Position numbers and translations under genes: made by a program
Notes under the pieces: model-generated
What the model was told of the DNA's origin: nothing
Seen by the model: the letters and a program-made list of their open reading frames with translations, nothing else
The model's database searches: none
Part shown: positions 33,268-43,099 of the stretch, in pieces
How the letters are laid out: every line of letters begins with the position of its first letter
Position numbering within the stretch: the stretch's first letter is position 1
Source: Myxococcales bacterium
GTDB lineage: Bacteria; Myxococcota_A; Bradymonadia; UBA7976; UBA1532
Reading direction: 5' to 3'
NCBI GenBank assembly: GCA_020633435.1
Contig: JACKDP010000005.1
Coordinates: forward strand, 124,001-188,000
Length of the DNA stretch: 64,000 nucleotides

Positions 33268-33399
33268 GCTCGTCTCCGAAACCGGTGAGACGACGCTAGC
33301 CCAAGCGGCGGTGCCGGTCAACGGCCGCCGCGCCCCGGACGGCGTTGATCCGCGCCACCGGCGGTGCTACCACCGCCCGAACCCGAACGCGGAGGCTTG

Positions 33400-34296
<897 letters not shown>

Positions 34297-34325
34297 GCCC
34301 GGGCAGGAGGCCGCCAGCGCGTCGG

Positions 34326-34961
34326 CTAGCGCCGGCGCGACAGCGCGGCGTGCCAGGCGTCGACGGCGTCCATGTACTCCTGGACGACGCGATCGGCCGG
34401 CAGCCCCAGCATCCCCGCGAACTGCTTGAGGAATCCGCGCAGGTACACCCCCGCGGGCAGGTCCTCGAACTGGTCCAGCTCGATGCAGCGCAGCGTGTAC
34501 ATGCTGATCTTCGTGCGCTCCGCGATCTCCTCCAGGCGGATGCCGCAGGCCTCGCGGACGCGCCCGAGGGCCGCCCCGTCGATGGGGGCGTCGGGGCTCA
34601 GGCCGGCGGCCGCCAGCGGATCGGCGGGCGGGGTGATGCGCGAGGCCGTGGGCTGCCGCGGCCGCGGCGCCAGGGCCGGCGGCGGATCCGCGCGGCGAGG
34701 CGTCGGCAGCGGGGCGCGCCGGCCGAAGAAGCGGTGGTCGTACTGCTGGCGCGCCACCGGATCGAGCAGGATCTCCACCGCCCGCTTGAGGTGGGCGATC
34801 TCCTGCTGCACGTCGAGGCTGCGGTACAGCCCGTAGAGCGCCATGCTGTCGGCGTCGAAGAGCTGCCGCATCCGCCGGAACGCCCGGCGGATGTCCTCCT
34901 CGGTGGCCCCGGGCTCCAGCCCGAGCACCTGGTAGTGGGTGAGGGCGTCCGTCTCGCTCAC
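34326..34961 (-). CDS. J-domain-like / RodZ-type HTH protein
   Basis: The 211-residue product joins two recognisable parts. Residues about 8-80 resemble a DnaJ-like domain (HYQVLGLEPGATEEDIRRAF, QQEIAHLKRAVEILLDPVARQQYD), though the HPD tripeptide of true J-domains is not visible. Residues about 135-205 form a RodZ-type HTH_25 domain (GRVREACGIRLEEIAERTKIS, LPAGVYLRGFLKQFAGMLGLP). A Pro-rich linker separates them. There is no membrane helix, unlike RodZ. The GTG at 34961 overlaps the MinD-like gene by four bases, so it may act with that ATPase, for example in positioning or division. This is inference. Confidence 0.75.
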   Translation of the reverse strand: MSETDALTHYQVLGLEPGATEEDIRRAFRRMRQLFDADSMALYGLYRSLDVQQEIAHLKRAVEILLDPVARQQYDHRFFGRRAPLPTPRRADPPPALAPRPRQPTASRITPPADPLAAAGLSPDAPIDGAALGRVREACGIRLEEIAERTKISMYTLRCIELDQFEDLPAGVYLRGFLKQFAGMLGLPADRVVQEYMDAVDAWHAALSRRR

Positions 34962-36256
34962 CGCCGCACCTCCCGCCCGCCGACGCGCGCCAGCACCTGC
35001 CGCGCGAGCCGCTCGAGCTGCCCCACCACGGTCGCGCCGGGGTACTCCAGCACCAGGGGGCGCTGGCGCCGCGCGGCCTCGCCCACGGCGTCGTCGTTGT
35101 CGATCCCTGAGAACGCCACTGGGTTGATGCCCCAGCGCCGCCGCAGCGCGAGGCACATGCCGGCCGCCAGGTCGCGCTCGCCGCGGGTGCGGCAGCGGTT
35201 CATGAGGATGCCGGGCGAGAAGGAGAGCAGGCGCACCCGGATGGCCTCGGCCGCCTGGGGCTCCACCCCGGCCAGGGCCGTCACCAGATCGGCCGGCGAC
35301 GCGAGCTGGCCGCGGTCGTCCGCCGTGATGAGCGCCCGCGCCAGCACGGCGGGGCGATCCTCGCCCTGCAGCAGCCGCCGGTCGAGGGCCGCGCGCAGGA
35401 AGGCGTACGTCCGCTCGATGGCCGCCCGCTCGGGCAGCGTGACGACGACCTGGAGCTGCGCCGCCAGGAACGCGTCCAGCGTCATCCCGTCGGCCTGGGT
35501 GCCCAGATCCAGGATGAGGACGTCGCTCTCCAGCTCGCTCGCCGTCGCGAGCACGTCGGCGCGCAGCGGATCGCCCGGGCCGTTGAGCAGGGGGCGCGAC
35601 GGGCGGCAGAGGCGCAGCGGCACGCCCCGCACCCGCTCGATGCGCGTCGTCCCGAAGCCGCGCAGATCCTCGCCCGGGGCCGGGATGACGGGCTCGATGC
35701 CCAGGCAGGTGTGCAGCCCGCTGCCGGCCGGATCGAGGTCGGCCAGCACCACCGAGCGGCCGAGCCGGGCCAGGAAGAGGGCCACGTTGGCGGCCAGCAG
35801 CGTGCGCCCGGCGCCGCCCTTGCCGCCGGCGAAGGCCACCCGCACCGGCCCGCCGCCGTCCTCGTGCCAGGGGATCTCGCCCACCAGCGAGGAGGGCTCG
35901 GCCGGCTCGTCGTCGTCGAGATCGGGCGCCTCCAGATCGATGGTGTCGATGGCGCTGGCCGGCTCGGGCGGGTAGGACGACGGGAGCTGGGCCCGGGTCG
36001 GGCGCTCGTCGAGGGCGTCGGCGGCGTCGGCGAAGGGCTCGTCCAGATCGGCGATGGGGGCGTCGGGCGGGTTGTCGGCCAGGAACGCCTGCATGGGCGC
36101 CGAGAGCACGTCGCCGGTGCCCCGCCACGCGGCCGGATCATCCTCGAGGATCGAGGTGTCGGCGCCCAGCGGCGGCGGCAGGGGGGAGGGCGTCGGCTCC
36201 GCCTCCGCCGGCACGCCCGGGGGCGGGGTGGTCTGATCGTCGGCGCCGCCGCTCAT
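34958..36256 (-). CDS. MinD/ParA-family ATPase with acidic N-terminal extension
   Basis: The 432-residue protein has a long acidic, Pro-rich N-terminus (about 1-130) and then a deviant-Walker ATPase: VAFAGGKGGAGRTLLAANVA (about 140-159) with the Gly-Lys-Gly signature Lys, the VVLADLDPAGSGLHTCLG switch region and DVLILDLG. This resembles FlhG/MinD-type ParA ATPases, which bind membranes or cargo in an ATP-dependent way. I see no amphipathic membrane helix at the C-terminus. It is encoded just upstream of the J/HTH protein, overlapping by four bases. The acidic N-terminus is unusual and could be a partner-binding tail. Function in positioning is an inference. Confidence 0.8.
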   Translation of the reverse strand: MSGGADDQTTPPPGVPAEAEPTPSPLPPPLGADTSILEDDPAAWRGTGDVLSAPMQAFLADNPPDAPIADLDEPFADAADALDERPTRAQLPSSYPPEPASAIDTIDLEAPDLDDDEPAEPSSLVGEIPWHEDGGGPVRVAFAGGKGGAGRTLLAANVALFLARLGRSVVLADLDPAGSGLHTCLGIEPVIPAPGEDLRGFGTTRIERVRGVPLRLCRPSRPLLNGPGDPLRADVLATASELESDVLILDLGTQADGMTLDAFLAAQLQVVVTLPERAAIERTYAFLRAALDRRLLQGEDRPAVLARALITADDRGQLASPADLVTALAGVEPQAAEAIRVRLLSFSPGILMNRCRTRGERDLAAGMCLALRRRWGINPVAFSGIDNDDAVGEAARRQRPLVLEYPGATVVGQLERLARQVLARVGGREVRR

Positions 36257-36280
36257 GGTCCTCCTCGGGGTCGGGAGCTT

Positions 36281-38404
36281 CTACACCACCGGGGGAGCCG
36301 CGTGGAAGGGGACAGGCGGCGGCGGCGAGCCGACGGCCTCGACGGCGGCCCGGATGGCGCGCCGCATCGCCCGCATGGCCGCCGGCACGCTGGGCTGCCC
36401 GCCCGCCCGCGCCGCCTCCTCCCAGCCGCGATGCGCGGTCAGGCGGGTGGCGATGAGGGCCTGATCCGCCGCGGGCAGGGCGGCCACCGCGGCCGGGTGG
36501 GCCGCCAGCCAGGCCGCCACCGCCGTCGCGGCGGCCTCCAGGGTGCGCGGGCCGAAGGCGTAGTTGGCCACGATGGCGTCGGCCTCGTCGGGCGGGAGCG
36601 GCCGCGGCGGCGGCAGGCCCGCCAGCAGGGCGGCCTCGAACCCCGCATCCACCAGCACCTCGCCCCCGCCGCGCATGAGCGCGAGCTGCAGCGGCAGGTC
36701 CCGCGCCAGGTCGCCCTCCAGCCGCGCCACCAGCGCCTCGCTCGCGGCCGAGACGGGCCGCAGCATCACGGCCGCCGGCTCCCCCGTCCGGCTGCCCCGG
36801 GAGGCCCCCAGGCGCACCAGCCGGTACCCGGCGCTCCGGCGAAAAGCCAGCAATTCCGGGGTGATGCCGAAGAGGGTGCCGAAGAGATCCGGCGCGTGGC
36901 TCGCGTGGACGTGATCGATGAGGCGCCGCCCCAGCCCCAGCCGGCGCAGGGCCGGGTGGGTGGCGATGCGCACGCTGCGCACCATGCGCAAGGGCCCGGC
37001 CTCCCGGCGCCCGGCGTGGCAGACGAGCGTCTCGGCGAGGGCGTGCCCGCGCAGGCGGTGGCGGCCGTGGTAGATGGCGGTGGCCAGGTCGGGCGGCAGC
37101 CCCCCCTCATGGGCCACCAGCGTCGCCGCCACCACCCGATCGTGGAGCAGCAGGGCGTGCAGCTCCACGTTGGGGGCGTCCAGCAGGCGGTGCAGATCCC
37201 CCGGCGTCGTGCGGTAGTGCGCCTGCACCAGCAGGCCGAAGAAGTCGCGCAGGCGCGGCTCGTCGGCGGCGAGCGCCGTCCGGTCGAGGGTGCAGGCCAC
37301 CACGTCCTCCGGCCGGAAGCCGGTGGGGGGCGGGCACGGCTCGGCGTCCAGCAGCAGCGCGTCGAAGAGCCGCGCCTCCAGCGGATCGTCCGCCGCCCAG
37401 CGGATGGGCGCCCGCAGGCGGTGCACGGTCAGCGGGCGCGCCTGCCCCTCGGCCCACCGCAGGAACCGCAGCACGAACCCGCGGCCGGTGCCCTCATAGC
37501 CATGGGTCGTCGTGGCGAAGGCGAGGCGCGCCTCGGGGTGCTGGCGGACGAGCTGCTGGAGCAGCGGCACCGGCAGCTGGGCCGCCTCATCCACCACGAT
37601 GACGTCCCAGGCAGGCGGCGCGAAGGCCAGCTCCGCCAGGGGCCGGAAGGGCCGGGGGCCGGCGAACCGGAAGATCTCCGCGGCCGCCTCCGGCTGCCCC
37701 GCGGTGACGACGACCCGCGTCCCGGCCGGCAGGGCCGCGATCGCCAGCCCGAGGGCCGCCGACTTGCCCCGGCCGCGGTCGGCGAGGAGGGCGTGCAGGC
37801 CGGGCGACCCGCCGAGGGCCGCCCCGAGCGCCCCCACCAGCGCGGCCTGCTCCGCGGTGCCCCCCTCCACCCGCGCCGCCGGCCGCAGCCGCGTCGGGGG
37901 CCCGGGGGCCGGCAGCCGGGCCGCCAGCCGCGTCGCGAACCGCGACCCCGCGTCCGCCGCTGCGTAGGGGTACACCGCCAGCGCCGGCGTCTCGGCCGGC
38001 GGCGCCTCCCCCCGCCGCACGATCAGCGCGCCCCCCCCGCGGATGAACCCCTGGCACTGCCCCAGCAGGTCGGGATCGGGCCCGCCGTGCAGGTCGATGA
38101 CGACGGCGTCGCACGAGCGCCCGAGCATCCGCCGCACCGCAGCGGGCGCCACCGAGGTGAAGGGCGCCGGCGCCTCCCCGATCCAGATCACCTCGGCGGG
38201 CGACAGATCCCCGACACAGGCCAGCGCCATCGCCGCCGTCTCGGCGGGGCGCCCGCGCAGGACGACGCAGCGGCGGTGGCGATCGGGGTCGGTCGGGGTG
38301 GCCACGTCCGTGTGGTACCACCGGGGCGAGGCCCGCGGGAAGCGCGCCGCGGCGAGCGCCTCCCGGTCCCCCACGGCGGGCCGCCATGGCAGACGGCATG
38401 TCAC
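36281..38404 (-). CDS. tmcA: tRNA(Met) cytidine acetyltransferase TmcA-like
   Basis: The 707-residue protein combines an RNA-helicase-type ATPase and a GNAT acetyltransferase, as TmcA does for ac4C in the tRNA-Met anticodon. Seen: Walker A ADRGRGKSAALGLA (about residues 200-212), Walker B VIVVDEAAQLP (about 260-270), and a GNAT acetyl-CoA site IATHPALRRLGLGRRLIDHV (about 480-499). The ELLAFRRSAGYRLVRLG end of the GNAT domain and a C-terminal helical domain follow. The N-terminus is shorter and less like the family than the rest. The GTG at 38404 lacks a good ribosome site, so a GTG at 38305 could be the real start. It is divergent from a TetR gene. Confidence 0.9.
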   Translation of the reverse strand: MTCRLPWRPAVGDREALAAARFPRASPRWYHTDVATPTDPDRHRRCVVLRGRPAETAAMALACVGDLSPAEVIWIGEAPAPFTSVAPAAVRRMLGRSCDAVVIDLHGGPDPDLLGQCQGFIRGGGALIVRRGEAPPAETPALAVYPYAAADAGSRFATRLAARLPAPGPPTRLRPAARVEGGTAEQAALVGALGAALGGSPGLHALLADRGRGKSAALGLAIAALPAGTRVVVTAGQPEAAAEIFRFAGPRPFRPLAELAFAPPAWDVIVVDEAAQLPVPLLQQLVRQHPEARLAFATTTHGYEGTGRGFVLRFLRWAEGQARPLTVHRLRAPIRWAADDPLEARLFDALLLDAEPCPPPTGFRPEDVVACTLDRTALAADEPRLRDFFGLLVQAHYRTTPGDLHRLLDAPNVELHALLLHDRVVAATLVAHEGGLPPDLATAIYHGRHRLRGHALAETLVCHAGRREAGPLRMVRSVRIATHPALRRLGLGRRLIDHVHASHAPDLFGTLFGITPELLAFRRSAGYRLVRLGASRGSRTGEPAAVMLRPVSAASEALVARLEGDLARDLPLQLALMRGGGEVLVDAGFEAALLAGLPPPRPLPPDEADAIVANYAFGPRTLEAAATAVAAWLAAHPAAVAALPAADQALIATRLTAHRGWEEAARAGGQPSVPAAMRAMRRAIRAAVEAVGSPPPPVPFHAAPPVV

Positions 38405-38586
38405 GATGGAGTGACGGCAGCCCGCCGCCCCGAGGTGGCGTCGTCGACGGGCCAGGGCGGGTCCGGTGCCAGCCGGCGAGGGCCGATGTTACAGAGCAGC
38501 AACACTGGACCAGGACCCCGGCCCTGGGTACGCTGACCGCCACCTGGACCTGCGGCCACCCGCGCCGCAGCCTGCGAGGAGCGCCC

Positions 38587-39171
38587 GTGAACGACGTCCC
38601 CTACCACCATGGCCACCTGCGCGACGCGTTGATCGAGGCGGCCGTCAAGGCCATCGCCGAGCAGGGCGTCGACGCCCTCAGCCTGCGCTCCCTCGCCCGG
38701 GACGTCGGCGTGACCCACGCGGCGCCCTACCGGCACTTCGAGACGCGCAACCACCTGCTCGCGGCCGTCGCCGAGGCCGGCTTCAAGCTGCTGCACGCCC
38801 AGATGCTCCCCGTCCTCCAGGGCCCCGACATGCGGGAGGCCTTCCGGGCCGCCGGCGGCGTCTACGTGCGCTTCGCGGTCGAGCAGCCGGGCTACTACCA
38901 GGTCATGTACGGGCCCACCCGCCTGACCGCCGGCTACGCCGACGGCATCGACATGCTCGGGCCCCGCGACATGCCCCAGTACGAGGAGCTGGTCGAGCCG
39001 CTCTGCGAGGACGGCAGCGACGCCCGCGCCGCCACCATCGCCGGCTGGGCCATCGTCCACGGCATCGCCACCCTCGTCGTCGACGGGCGCCTGCGCCCCG
39101 ACATGTTCGACCTGCCCGACGGCGACTACGAGGGCCTCGTCCGGATCCTCACGACCAGCTACGTGCCCTGA
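38587..39171 (+). CDS. TetR-family transcriptional regulator
   Basis: The 194-residue product has a TetR DNA-binding domain (residues about 8-55): HLRDALIEAAVKAIAEQGVD, SLRSLARDVGVTHAAPYRHF and the turn ETRNHLLAAVAEAGFK. The C-terminal ligand domain is of the WHG type common in this family (FAVEQPGYYQVMYGPT). The ligand is not known. The GTG at 38587 is chosen because it opens the conserved domain with a short lead (VNDVPYHHGH). It is followed by a convergent lipoprotein gene and an inverted repeat at 39242-39260. The divergent tmcA shares its 182-base upstream gap. Confidence 0.88.
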   Translation: MNDVPYHHGHLRDALIEAAVKAIAEQGVDALSLRSLARDVGVTHAAPYRHFETRNHLLAAVAEAGFKLLHAQMLPVLQGPDMREAFRAAGGVYVRFAVEQPGYYQVMYGPTRLTAGYADGIDMLGPRDMPQYEELVEPLCEDGSDARAATIAGWAIVHGIATLVVDGRLRPDMFDLPDGDYEGLVRILTTSYVP

Positions 39172-39241
39172 GCCGGGCGGCCAGCCATCACCTGATGTGT
39201 TCGAGGGATCTCGACCGGGTCGCGCCCGGCCGGGTGGGGTG

Positions 39242-39260
39242 GATCACCGGCGCGGTGATC
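39242..39260. terminator. Inverted repeat between convergent TetR and lipoprotein genes
   Basis: GATCACCG (39242-39249) pairs with CGGTGATC (39253-39260) around a GCG loop, in the 94-base convergent gap between the TetR gene and a minus-strand lipoprotein gene. It could end transcripts from both sides. No T-run follows in either direction, so the terminator role is tentative. Confidence 0.45.
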
Positions 39261-39265
39261 TCGGC

Positions 39266-39697
39266 CTAGCGGAAGTGGTTGCCCTCGGGGCAGTGCGGGA
39301 AGAGCATGGCCTCGTCGACCCAGTCCCACTCGTACTGGTCCTTGTCCATGCCCGGATCCACCGGGACCACCTGCACACCCACGTCGTGATCCTCCGGGAG
39401 CAGCCAGTGCGTGTTGGCCGGGCGGATGACGCGGACGCCGACGGTGTCCGGGGTCTCCTCCAGGACCGGGCGCTGGCGCACGCGGATGTTCTGCACGAGG
39501 CGGCGAGCCTCCTCCTCGTTGACGGAGTCCTCGTGGGACACCTCGACCACGAACTCGGCGGACTCACCGTTGCTGCCCTCGACGGTCACCAGGGCCTGGA
39601 CCGTGCTGCGGGCCTCGGGGACGGACGTGTCCTCCTCGGTTCCGCAGGCGGTCAGCCCGAAGGTCAGGGCCAGCGCGCAGACGATGACGTTCTTCAA
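39266..39697 (-). CDS. Small lipoprotein of unknown function
   Basis: The 143-residue product has a lipoprotein signal ending LTACG (Cys about 18). The rest is soluble, charged, with a Val/Thr-rich stretch (VQALVTVEGSNGESAEFVVEVS), then VVPVDPGMDKDQYEWDWVDE. No family recognised. The start is a TTG at 39697, because the reading frame is open farther but the signal peptide begins here, and a GGGGGAAG site precedes it. It is convergent with the TetR gene and 150 bases from the divergent cytochrome lipoprotein. Confidence 0.65.
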   Translation of the reverse strand: MKNVIVCALALTFGLTACGTEEDTSVPEARSTVQALVTVEGSNGESAEFVVEVSHEDSVNEEEARRLVQNIRVRQRPVLEETPDTVGVRVIRPANTHWLLPEDHDVGVQVVPVDPGMDKDQYEWDWVDEAMLFPHCPEGNHFR

Positions 39698-39847
39698 GGT
39701 CTTCCCCCTTTGCCGGGCGGCACCACGAGCCGCCCGATCATCCTGTGGCATGTTCGGGTCCCCGGGCAAGCGCCCGGTCCCGCCTTCCGGTACGCCGCCG
39801 CCCCGCGCCACTGTAGGTCGGCGCGCAGGCCGGGTAGACTTGCGCCC

Positions 39848-40321
39848 ATGCGACCCCTGCTCCTCCTCGTGGTGCTGCTCCTCTCCGCGTGCAGCAAGCC
39901 GGCCCTCGTGGCCCCCGCCGCCACCGCGCCCCGGCTCGGCGCCGACTGGTTCGCCTGGCGCGCCGAGACGCTCGGGGTGAGCGCCGACGAGGCCCGCGCC
40001 CGCGACGCCGCGCTGCCGGCCGTCATCGAGCCGGCCGAGCTGCCGCCGGCGGTGCGCGCGGAGGCGGCCGCCATCTGGGCCGGGCAGTGCGCGCTCTGCC
40101 ACGGCGTCGACGGCACGCCCGTCGAGCGGCCCGGCCTGCCGACGGCCCGCGCCTGGGGCACCACGGGCGCCCGCATGGGCTTCACGTTCGGCGGCGACAA
40201 GATGCGCGCCGGCGTCTTCCGCAGCATCGCCGAGGGGAAGGGGACGGCCATGCCCGCCTGGGGCAGCACCCTCGCCCGCGAGCAGATCGCGGCCCTCGTG
40301 GTGCACATCGAGAGCCTGTAG
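39848..40321 (+). CDS. c-type cytochrome lipoprotein
   Basis: The 157-residue product has a lipoprotein signal with lipobox LLSACS (Cys 15) and one CxxCH heme motif, AGQCALCHGVDGTPVE (about residues 81-96). A distal Met lies in GTAMPAWGS (about 138). Residues after the heme form the usual three-helix mono-heme cytochrome c fold. It should pass electrons in the periplasm at the outer leaflet or inner membrane. No redox partner is adjacent. The ATG lies at 39848. A divergent lipoprotein gene shares its promoter region. Confidence 0.85.
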   Translation: MRPLLLLVVLLLSACSKPALVAPAATAPRLGADWFAWRAETLGVSADEARARDAALPAVIEPAELPPAVRAEAAAIWAGQCALCHGVDGTPVERPGLPTARAWGTTGARMGFTFGGDKMRAGVFRSIAEGKGTAMPAWGSTLAREQIAALVVHIESL

Positions 40322-40482
40322 AGGGTCAGAAAGCTACCTCACGGTACGGAATTCCGCCCTGGCGGGCCCCAGGGGGCGTGAGATCCTACGCAATCGTCGT
40401 TCTTGATTCGCGTTCCTACCAGGACGTCGTTTCTGGTCGCCCGCGGCGCGCGCCCTGGGGCCTCCGGCGCCCGTCGGGGCGC

Positions 40483-40498
40483 TGGCACGGATGTTGTT
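40483..40498 (+). promoter_or_regulatory. Sigma-54-type promoter upstream of glnII
   Basis: TGGCACGGATGTTGTT matches the -24/-12 pattern TGGCAC-N5-TTGCT with a single change (GT in place of GC at -12). Its 3' end is 56 bases before the glnII start. It fits nitrogen-dependent control of glutamine synthetase. No enhancer site was identified. Confidence 0.6.
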
Positions 40499-40553
40499 AA
40501 AGGGGCCCGGCGACCGCGCCGCGTGGGCGGCGCCAAACCAGAGAGGCCCAAAG

Positions 40554-41600
40554 ATGCCCATCCTCGCCGAGTACATCTGGATCGACGGTGCCGACCCGAC
40601 GCCTGGCGTCCGCTCCAAGACCAAGGTGCTCCCGGACTCCGTCCCCGTGTCGACCAGCATCGACGACGTCACGACCATCGACATGAGCCTGTTCCCCGAG
40701 TGGGGCGCGGACGGCTCGTCCACCAGCCAGGCCGAGGGGCGCGACTCCGACATCATCCTCAAGCCGGTCGCCGCCTGCCGCGATCCCTTCCGCCCCGGCG
40801 GGTACCTGGTGATGACCGAGGTGTTCAACGCCGACGGCACCCCCAACCGCACCAACTACCGCGCGGGCCTGCGGGCGGTGCTCGAGGCGGGCGCCGCGAA
40901 GGCGGACGCCTGGTTCGGCTTCGAGCAGGAGTACACGTTCTTCCACTTCAACGGCGGCCCCCTGGGCTTCCCCATCAACGGCTACCCCGGGCCGCAGGGG
41001 CCGTACTACTGCGGCGTCGGCGCCATGAACATCGCGGGCCGCGAGATCTACGAGGCCTTCATGGCCAACTCCATCGCGGCGGGCCTGCTCGTCGCGGGCT
41101 TCAACTGGGAGGTCATGCCCGGCCAGGCCGAGTTCCAGGTGGGCGCCGCCGACGGCCTGACCACCTCGGATCACCTGTGGCTGGCCCGCTGGATCCTCAA
41201 GCGCACCGCCGAGCCCAAGGTCGAGGTCAGCTTCGATCCGAAGCCCGCCCAGGGCGACTGGAACGGCGCCGGCATGCACACCAACTTCTCGACGGCCGCC
41301 ATGCGCAGCGACGGCGGCTTCAAGGCCATCGAGGAGGCCTGCGTCCTCATCGGTGAGCGCCGCCAGGATCACCTGGACGAGTACGGCGACAACTACCAGG
41401 CGCGCCTCACCGGCCACCACGAGACGTGCTCGTGGCGGGAGTTCAAGTGGGGCGTGGCGGATCGCACCGCCAGCATCCGCGTGCCCCGCAGCGTCGCCGA
41501 CACCGGCAAGGGCTACCTGGAGGATCGCCGCCCCAACGCCAACGCCGATCCCTACCGCGTCGCCGCCCGCCTGCTGAAGACCGTCTGCAAGCTGGGCTGA
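40554..41600 (+). CDS. glnII: Type II (eukaryotic-like) glutamine synthetase
   Basis: The 348-residue protein makes glutamine from glutamate and ammonia with ATP. It is of GSII length (350, versus 470 for GSI), with the GSII blocks LAEYIWIDG, FPEWGADGSSTSQAEG, FGFEQEYTFF (about 122-131), GPQGPYYCGVG, NWEVMPGQAEFQVG (about 203-216), and the late DRTASIRVPRSVADTGKGYLEDRRPNANADPY. Catalytic Glu and Arg positions look intact. GSII enzymes occur in actinomycetes, rhizobia and some Myxococcota. The ATG at 40554 follows GAGAGGCCC. A sigma-54-type promoter lies upstream. Confidence 0.94.
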   Translation: MPILAEYIWIDGADPTPGVRSKTKVLPDSVPVSTSIDDVTTIDMSLFPEWGADGSSTSQAEGRDSDIILKPVAACRDPFRPGGYLVMTEVFNADGTPNRTNYRAGLRAVLEAGAAKADAWFGFEQEYTFFHFNGGPLGFPINGYPGPQGPYYCGVGAMNIAGREIYEAFMANSIAAGLLVAGFNWEVMPGQAEFQVGAADGLTTSDHLWLARWILKRTAEPKVEVSFDPKPAQGDWNGAGMHTNFSTAAMRSDGGFKAIEEACVLIGERRQDHLDEYGDNYQARLTGHHETCSWREFKWGVADRTASIRVPRSVADTGKGYLEDRRPNANADPYRVAARLLKTVCKLG

Positions 41601-41677
41601 GCCCCCCCACGCTCTGTGCTCTCGCCCATCGCGGTGATCTGCTACCCTGGCGCCACGCCCGCTTGCAGGAGGCCGCG

Positions 41678-42100
41678 ATGAGCGGAGGATCCCTGCTGGA
41701 CCTCATGGTCCAGGACAACGTCGAAGATCAGAAGAAGGCCGTCGAGCGCCGGCTCGAGGAGCGCCAGGTGGCCACCACCCTGGAGCGCGAGCGCGTCCAG
41801 GCGCGCCAGCGCGAGCAGGAGGCCGAGTGGCGCGAGCTGGAGCGCCGCGCCGCCGAGCAGGCCGCCAGCCGCCCCGCCGAGATCGCCGGGCTGCGCGTCG
41901 GCATGCGGTTCCAGATGAAGAACTGCGGGCCTGAGATCGATGGCATCTGGGTGGTGGCGCGCGTCGATCCGGGCGCCGCCGGCGATCAGAGCCGGCGGCT
42001 CTGGGGCCAGCGGGCCAACGGCGGCGAGGGCTACCTGCCGCTCACCGAGCGCAAGGCCCTCGACGCCCTGCACTACGGCATCCTGGTGCGGCTGGACTGA
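41678..42100 (+). CDS. Hypothetical protein with coiled coil and small C-terminal domain
   Basis: The 140-residue product starts with a charged coiled coil (about 15-70, VEDQKKAVERRLEERQVATT and more Glu/Arg/Gln) followed by a small globular part (75-140) with LRVGMRFQMKNCGPEIDGIW and YGILVRLD. No family recognised. ATG 41678 follows an AGGAGG. It lies 77 bases after glnII; a shared transcript is possible. Convergent with the creatininase-like gene, 6 bases apart. Confidence 0.6.
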   Translation: MSGGSLLDLMVQDNVEDQKKAVERRLEERQVATTLERERVQARQREQEAEWRELERRAAEQAASRPAEIAGLRVGMRFQMKNCGPEIDGIWVVARVDPGAAGDQSRRLWGQRANGGEGYLPLTERKALDALHYGILVRLD

Positions 42101-42106
42101 CGGGCG

Positions 42107-43099
42107 TCAGGCGTCCAGCTCGGCCGGCAGGGTGATGAAGCGGTCCGCGGGGACGCGGATGCCGCCGACGCGGCCGCCGAGCGTCAGCCACGCCAGCCAG
42201 GGCAGGATGGGCGCCGGCCCCGGCGCGCCTTCCCAGAGGGCGGCCCGCACCACGGGCGTGGCCTCGTCCAGCATCCGGTTCAGGAACCAGGCCCCCGCCT
42301 CGGCGTTGGCCAGGTGCGGGCGGCCGGTGTAGCCGGGGAACGGCCGCTGGCCGTACCAGCCCAGCCCCCACGAGATGAAGCTCAGCTCCCGGGCCAGGTC
42401 GCGCGCGCCCAGGGCGCCGAAGATGCGCGAAACCACACGGAAAAAGCCGTTTGGCCGGACCTCGGGGCAGGGGGCGAGGGCCCGGTACCCGGGGTGCACC
42501 GTCGCGGGCGCGACGGCCAGGGCCACCGACGTCTCGAAGAAGCCGGCGTGCAGATCGACGGGCAGGCCCTCGGTGACGGCGGCGCGGTCGGCGGCGTCGG
42601 GCAACGAGGCGGCGGCCTCGGCGAACTCCTCGCCCCGCAGGGTGAGCATGCGCTGCAGGACGAGGTTGAACGGCGACAGGGCCACCACGCCGCGCCGCTG
42701 CAGCAGCTTCACCCCGGCCTCCAGGGCCAGGTTGTGCAGCGGGCTGCCGTGGAACGTCATGAGCACGACGCGCTTCGCCCCCAGCTCCGCCAGGCCCTTG
42801 CAGGCCTCGCGCACCGTCCGGCGGGCGACGCTCAGCGCGGTGTAGCGCGTGCCGGGGCCGCAGCATGGATCGACGCCGATCTCGAGGTCGTCGGCCAGCA
42901 GCAGCGGGTGCTCGGGGGCCACGCGCGGGTGCAGGCCGTCGATGAGGCCGTGGGAGACGAGGCGGTCGTTGTGCAGGGAGAGGTGGGGGCCGTGGTACTC
43001 GACCGGGTTCACCGGCAGGTAGACCGGCGCGCCCGTGGCGAGCAGCCGCCGCGCCTCGGCGTGCGGCAGGTCCAGCAGGCGGATGGGCTCAGTGCCCAC
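42107..43099 (-). CDS. Creatininase-family amidohydrolase
   Basis: The 330-residue protein shows the creatininase fold motifs: LPVNPVEYHGPHLSLHNDRL (metal-binding Glu and His, about 28-47), MTFHGSPLHN (about 113-122) and DLHAGFFETS (about 181-190). The family includes creatininase and mycofactocin-related and FAPy deformylase-like enzymes that open cyclic amides. The substrate here is not clear. It is larger than the usual 240-260 residues, with an extra C-terminal part (about 240-330). The GTG at 43099 overlaps the OPT-transporter stop by 11 bases, so the two are cotranscribed. Confidence 0.85.
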   Translation of the reverse strand: MGTEPIRLLDLPHAEARRLLATGAPVYLPVNPVEYHGPHLSLHNDRLVSHGLIDGLHPRVAPEHPLLLADDLEIGVDPCCGPGTRYTALSVARRTVREACKGLAELGAKRVVLMTFHGSPLHNLALEAGVKLLQRRGVVALSPFNLVLQRMLTLRGEEFAEAAASLPDAADRAAVTEGLPVDLHAGFFETSVALAVAPATVHPGYRALAPCPEVRPNGFFRVVSRIFGALGARDLARELSFISWGLGWYGQRPFPGYTGRPHLANAEAGAWFLNRMLDEATPVVRAALWEGAPGPAPILPWLAWLTLGGRVGGIRVPADRFITLPAELDA

